A stretch of 19,260 nucleotides of DNA from Actinomycetota bacterium (GTDB lineage Bacteria; Actinomycetota; Actinomycetes; Propionibacteriales; Propionibacteriaceae). The stretch lies in assembly GCA_016213595.1 (NCBI GenBank), contig JACRAA010000382.1:1-19260 (forward strand), read 5' to 3'. A program made the translations under genes and the position numbers. Of the stretch, positions 15,863-19,260 are shown in pieces; the stretch's first letter is position 1; every line of letters begins with the position of its first letter. The notes under the pieces were generated by a model. It made no database searches. It saw only the letters and a program-made list of their open reading frames with translations, and was not told where the DNA came from.

Positions 15863-17044
15863 GTGACTGAAGACGTGTTCCGCCTGTCGAGCCGGTTCGC
15901 CCAGATGAAGTCGTCGCCGGTACGGGACATCATCGCCGTGATGGGCCGGGGCGACGTGATCTCGTTCGCCGGCGGGATCCCGGACCCGAGCCTGTTCGAG
16001 CTGGACGACTTCAAGGAGTCCTTCGCGTACGTGCTCGAGCACCAGGGACGGCGCGCCCTGCAGTACGCCACGACCATCGGCGAGCCCGAGCTCCGCGAGC
16101 AGGCGGCGCAGCGGCTGTCGCGTCACCTGCCGACGGCGCCCGCACAGATCCAGGTGACCAGCGGCTCGCAGGAGGGTCTGTACCTCGTGGCGACCACGCT
16201 CGTCGACCCGGGCGACGTCATCCTCGTCGAGCGCCCCACCTACCTCACCGCCGTACAGGCGTTCACCCTTGTCGGCGCCCGTCTGGTCGGCGTCGACAGC
16301 GACGACTACGGGATGCTGCCGGACGCGCTCGCCGACGCGATCGAGACCCACGACCCGAAGCTGGTCTACCTCGTCCCCACGTTCCAGAACCCGACGGGCC
16401 GCACGATGTCGGCCGAGCGACGCGCCGCCATCGCCGACGTGCTCGTCCGTACCGGCGTCCCGCTGCTCGAGGACGACCCGTACGGTGAGCTCCGGTTCGA
16501 GGGCGAACCCCTCTCGCCGATCGCCGCGCAGCCGGGGATGGCGGAGCGGACCGTCCTGCTGAACTCGGCCTCGAAGGTGATGGCGCCGGGCGTACGGATC
16601 GGGTGGCTCCGCGCGGAGGGCCAGATCCTGCGGTCGCTCGAGATCGCGAAGCAGGGCGTGGGACTGCAGACGGCCGTCACGGACCAGCTCGCCATCGCGC
16701 ACTACCTTGCGACGTACGACCTCGACGCCCACATCGCCAGGGTCGCCGACGTGTACCGGACCCGACGCGACGCGATGCTCGCGGCCCTGGACGCGCGGCT
16801 GCCCGCGGGTGCCACCGTCACCCGGCCCGAGGGCGGCATGTTCGTGTGGGCTCGGATCGGTGGGGAGGCCGACTCGGCGAAGGTGCTGCCGCTGGCCGTG
16901 GACCGCGGGGTGGCGTTCGTACCGGGCTGGCCGTTCTACGCGAACAACCCCGACCGTACGACGATGCGGCTGAGCTTCGTCACGAACTCGCCCGACATGA
17001 TCTGCGAGGGTGTCGACCGCCTCGCCGCCGCCTGGGGCTGGTGA
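15863..17044 (+). CDS. PLP-dependent class I/II aminotransferase (2-aminoadipate/aromatic type)
   Basis: This 393-residue enzyme transfers amino groups using pyridoxal phosphate. It has the subgroup opening (RDIIAVMGRGDVISFAGGIPDPSLF), TSGSQEGLYL, the cofactor-side PTFQNPTGR and DDPYGELRFEG, and the Schiff-base lysine Lys238 in SASKVMAPGVRIGW. C-terminal RLSFV is the usual carboxylate-binding arginine region. This matches LysN/ARO8-like enzymes, the catalytic half of MocR regulators without a winged-helix domain. Likely substrates are 2-aminoadipate, branched or aromatic amino acids; these cannot be separated by eye. GTG 15863 is chosen because the family N-terminus starts there, although no good Shine-Dalgarno site precedes it. 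It is not obviously in an operon: a strong hairpin follows and the next gene converges. Confidence 0.9.
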   Translation: MTEDVFRLSSRFAQMKSSPVRDIIAVMGRGDVISFAGGIPDPSLFELDDFKESFAYVLEHQGRRALQYATTIGEPELREQAAQRLSRHLPTAPAQIQVTSGSQEGLYLVATTLVDPGDVILVERPTYLTAVQAFTLVGARLVGVDSDDYGMLPDALADAIETHDPKLVYLVPTFQNPTGRTMSAERRAAIADVLVRTGVPLLEDDPYGELRFEGEPLSPIAAQPGMAERTVLLNSASKVMAPGVRIGWLRAEGQILRSLEIAKQGVGLQTAVTDQLAIAHYLATYDLDAHIARVADVYRTRRDAMLAALDARLPAGATVTRPEGGMFVWARIGGEADSAKVLPLAVDRGVAFVPGWPFYANNPDRTTMRLSFVTNSPDMICEGVDRLAAAWGW

Positions 17045-17106
17045 CGAGGGCTCGTCCTGCCCACAGCATCCTCCTGCCCACAGTCGGTGAGAGGTTCTGG
17101 ACGTCA

Positions 17107-17160
17107 CTCGCCCCCGCCGGCAGGCTCACGTGTTCGGGTGGCTGCTCCGGCGAGGGCGAG
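17107..17160. terminator. Long hairpin between convergent aminotransferase and secreted-protein genes
   Basis: The arms 17107-17120 (CTCGCCCCCGCCGG) and 17147-17160 (CCGGCGAGGGCGAG) pair at 13 of 14 positions, with a single C/A mismatch and a 26-base loop. The stem lies 62 bases after one stop codon and 22 bases beyond the opposite one, so it can end transcription from both sides. No T-tract is present. A 12-base direct repeat TCCTGCCCACAG also occurs twice just left of the hairpin. Confidence 0.6.
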
Positions 17161-17182
17161 GAGTCTCAGTGCCGAGGCTTGG

Positions 17183-17581
17183 TCAGTGGTGACCCTTGCC
17201 CTTGCCCATGACGGACGCCACGGCGCCGGGAGCGCCGGTCTTGTTGATGCCGGAGACGTACTTGCCGAAGTCCTCACCGGGCGTTGCGGAGCCGGCGAGG
17301 GCGCCGGGCAGCCCGTGCGTGAACGTATGGTCGGCGGCGGTCGGCTTGGCCGTAGCCGTGGTCTCTGCCGCCTCGGGCGTCTCGCTCTCCGTCGGCTCGG
17401 CCGACTCCGAGGGCTCAGCCGACTCGGACGACTCGACGGCCTCCGGGGTCTCCGACGCCTCAGTGGCCGTCGCGCTGGCGTGCGGGCGCAAGGGGGCACT
17501 GTCGACCTGAGCGGCAGCGAATGCGACAGGCCCGACGGCGAGGGCGCAGGTGGCGGCGATGGTTACGGCGATCTTGTTCAT
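17183..17581 (-). CDS. Small secreted acidic Ser/Glu/Thr/Pro-rich protein
   Basis: This 132-residue protein opens with a clear signal peptide (MNKIAVTIAATCALAVGPVAFA, then an Ala-Ala-Gln site). The middle (about 30-90) is low-complexity, with short Ser-Glu-Ala-Glu-Pro repeats, and is probably an extended acidic linker. The final 40 residues are more ordered (GEDFGKYVSGINKTGAPGAVASVMGKGKGHH) and end with a basic His-rich tail. ATG 17581 is preferred over the earlier frame start at 17623 because it places the Lys-containing signal peptide at the N-terminus; GAGAG lies about 8 bases upstream. I know no function. The tail might bind metal or acidic surface polymer, which is inference. It has its own 162-base upstream gap, so it is probably transcribed alone. 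Confidence 0.8.
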   Translation of the reverse strand: MNKIAVTIAATCALAVGPVAFAAAQVDSAPLRPHASATATEASETPEAVESSESAEPSESAEPTESETPEAAETTATAKPTAADHTFTHGLPGALAGSATPGEDFGKYVSGINKTGAPGAVASVMGKGKGHH

Positions 17582-17743
17582 GGTGGTCGCTCTCGGAGAG
17601 TTGGGGCAGCCTCGTACGGGCACGAAATGTAGCGGTGAACCCTGAAGAAGGCCACAGTTCTGTGAGCAGACTCACCGGGCCTCTCCGCTCAGCCCCGTAT
17701 GGCGTCTGGTCAGCCAGCCCCGCCGTGCATTCCTCGTTGCCTT

Positions 17744-18379
17744 CTAGCCGACATCTCTCCGTGTGAACGTGAGGTGGGTGACACCGGTGGGAGAGGCGAC
17801 CGTCTCGATGTCGTAGGCGTTCTCCAGGCCTTCGAGGCCGTCCCAGAGGCGGACGCCGCGGCCGAGCACGATCGGGACCTGGACGAGATGCATGTGGTCG
17901 ACGAGACCCGCGGCGAGGAAGCTGCGTACGAGGCTGGGGCCGCCTCCGATCCGTACGTCCTGGCCGTGGGCTGCCTTCTGGGCGATCGCCAGCGCCTCGG
18001 TCGGGGAGGCGTCGAGGAAGTGGAACGTCGTGCCTCCCTCCATCTCGAGGGAGGGTCGCGGGTGGTGGGTGAGCACGAAGGTGGGTGTGTGGAACGGCGG
18101 GTTGGCTCCCCACCAGCCCTCCCATTCCGGGTCGTCATGCCAGCCCGGAGGGCCGTACTTGTGGGCACCCATGATCTCGGCGCCGAAGCCGTGGCTGTGA
18201 CGCTCAGCGAAGGCGTTGTCGACCCCGACCGATCCCTTCGGGTCCCAGAACCGGGTGGCGAACATCCACTCGTGCAGGCGCTGGCCCGCGTGGCCGAAGG
18301 GCGCCTCTGCCGACTGCGGCTCTCCGGTGGCGAAGCCGTCCAGCGAGATGGCGAAGTTGTGGATCCGGGTGAGCGACAT
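17744..18379 (-). CDS. Dihydrofolate-reductase-like (RibD C-terminal family) protein
   Basis: This 211-residue protein belongs to the widespread DHFR/RibD_C-like family, small cytoplasmic NADPH-type reductases mostly of unknown substrate. It opens with IHNFAISLDGFATG, the family start, and has MGAHKYGPPGW, the strand TPTFVLTHHPRP, and the cofactor-region motif VRIGGGPSLVRSFLAAGLVDHMHLVQVPIVLGRG. The length fits the single-domain family. ATG 18379 has AAGGAG only two bases upstream, a short but usable spacing; the frame extends to 18565 but that part lacks family character. It is divergent from the pirin gene. Activity on folate itself is unlikely, since actinobacterial members of this type usually are not the essential FolA. 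Confidence 0.85.
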   Translation of the reverse strand: MSLTRIHNFAISLDGFATGEPQSAEAPFGHAGQRLHEWMFATRFWDPKGSVGVDNAFAERHSHGFGAEIMGAHKYGPPGWHDDPEWEGWWGANPPFHTPTFVLTHHPRPSLEMEGGTTFHFLDASPTEALAIAQKAAHGQDVRIGGGPSLVRSFLAAGLVDHMHLVQVPIVLGRGVRLWDGLEGLENAYDIETVASPTGVTHLTFTRRDVG

Positions 18380-18554
18380 GGGCTCCTTGATACCGCCTGT
18401 CGGCGCCCATGGGAAGAACACCGGCCGGCGCAGCCGTACTCGCGTCGTGAAGTGCCACCGCTGGGGGAGGCCCGTCGCCGCCCGACTCGGGCCTGCCACC
18501 CTGGTCGGAGGCGGCTGTCGGCCTTGCTCATTAGGCTCATTCTCGGGAGGCGAC

Positions 18555-19260
18555 ATGAGCAACACCGAGACGAGGTCCCCGGTTGTCGACTGCGTCGCGC
18601 ACGACGGGCACGATCCGGAGCACGTGCAGCTTATTGAGCCGAAGGACGTTCACCTGGGGGGTGAGGACGCCCTCAGAGTGCGCCGTACGCTGCCTTCGCT
18701 CCGACGGTCGTTCGTAGGCGCCTGGTGCTTCGTCGACCACTACGGGCCCGAGCGTGGCGTGTGCATGGACGTCCCGCCCCATCCCCACACGGGCCTGCAG
18801 ACGGTCAGCTGGCTGTTCGAGGGCGAGGTCGAGCACCGTGACTCCGCAGGGGTGCACTCGATGGTGCGTCCGGGCGAGGTCAACCTCATGACCTCAGGTC
18901 ACGGCATCGCGCACTCGGAGGTGTCCACTCCGGAGCGTGACCTGCTGCACGGCGTGCAGCTGTGGGTGGTACTGCCGGAGGCGAGCAAGGACGTGGTCCG
19001 AGAGTTCCAGCATCACGTACCCGACCTCATCGACGCCCAGGGCGTTCGGGCCCGTCTTCTCGTGGGCACCTTGGGCGGGGTCACGTCCCCGGTACGGACA
19101 GAGACACCTCTGCTCGGAGCGGAGGTGGTGCTGGCGCCTGGAACCACATGGGAGGTAGGCGTGGAGCCGGGGTTCGAGCACGGTGTGCTGGTCGACACCG
19201 GTCAGGTCGACGTCGACGGCGTGCGCCTCGACCGCTCCGTACTGGGGGTCCGGGACGCGG
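18555..19260 (+). CDS. Pirin-family protein, 3' end cut by the window
   Basis: At least 235 residues are encoded, with no stop before the window edge. Pirins are double beta-barrel cupins that bind one metal ion; some have quercetin 2,3-dioxygenase activity and others act as regulators. The expected ligands are present: His76 and His78 in PHPHTGLQT, and His120 and Glu122 in GHGIAHSE. The N-terminal cupin is complete and the second barrel is partly included. The ATG at 18555 has GGGAGG five bases upstream. Only 175 bases separate it from the divergent DHFR-like gene; within them GCTCATT is repeated at 18526-18532 and 18535-18541, close to a possible TAGGCT -10 box. Physiological role in this organism is unknown. 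Confidence 0.9.
   Translation, partial: MSNTETRSPVVDCVAHDGHDPEHVQLIEPKDVHLGGEDALRVRRTLPSLRRSFVGAWCFVDHYGPERGVCMDVPPHPHTGLQTVSWLFEGEVEHRDSAGVHSMVRPGEVNLMTSGHGIAHSEVSTPERDLLHGVQLWVVLPEASKDVVREFQHHVPDLIDAQGVRARLLVGTLGGVTSPVRTETPLLGAEVVLAPGTTWEVGVEPGFEHGVLVDTGQVDVDGVRLDRSVLGVRDA

Noticed and set aside
17460..18125. Minus-strand frame spanning the secreted-protein and DHFR-like genes
   Set aside because: Arg-rich out-of-frame translation; both true genes in other frames show family features or a signal peptide.

Overview
The window is very GC-rich, with almost every codon ending in G or C, GTG and TTG starts, and long spurious open frames opposite real genes. This points to a high-GC actinobacterium (Actinomycetota). 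Several products (pirin, a DHFR-like RibD_C protein, a MocR-like aminotransferase, a short NAD-type 6-phosphogluconate dehydrogenase) are ordinary actinobacterial chromosome genes. I cannot fix the family or genus. I see no tRNA, rRNA, insertion sequence, integrase, CRISPR array or phage gene. No stretch longer than 300 bases lacks a gene.

Layout. (1) 1-5642: a G-tract leader and one giant secreted protein with an N,N-dimethylformamidase-large-subunit-like head followed by an array of Ig-like and DUF4082 domains. (2) 5756-6136: a four-helix membrane protein. (3) 6181-9232: carbohydrate genes, namely a rhamnulose-1-phosphate-aldolase-like class II aldolase (minus strand, with a possible 20-residue ORF overlapping its end), a divergent PfkB sugar kinase, and a convergent short-form 6-phosphogluconate dehydrogenase. 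(4) 9385-14787: a compact five-gene plus-strand operon. It encodes a subtilisin-family protease of KP-43 type without a visible signal peptide, then four proteins of unknown function. Those four appear to share a module of an N-terminal helix pair followed by a beta-sandwich; the last also carries a helix-hairpin-helix (DUF4332-like) tail. (5) 14795-14950: a 22-bp tandem repeat array ending in a perfect hairpin. (6) 14981-17581: an SGNH/GDSL hydrolase, a divergent PLP aminotransferase and a small acidic secreted protein. (7) 17744-19260: a DHFR-like protein and, divergently, a pirin that runs off the window.

The likeliest undescribed system is the 9385-14787 operon. Spacing is tight (30, 20 and 2 bases, then an ATGA overlap) and Shine-Dalgarno sites are good before three of the four downstream genes, so co-expression is well supported. 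The protease keeps its full Asp/His/Asn/Ser set but, like its partners, has no recognisable export signal, so I infer a cytoplasmic protease with dedicated accessory or substrate proteins. The last protein's beta region resembles the trypsin-co-occurring (Trypco) type of domain described near proteases in bacterial conflict systems. That resemblance is from memory of the family pattern and was not tested by a search.

The aldolase, kinase and dehydrogenase could together handle a phosphorylated sugar or sugar acid, but the substrate cannot be read from the sequence.
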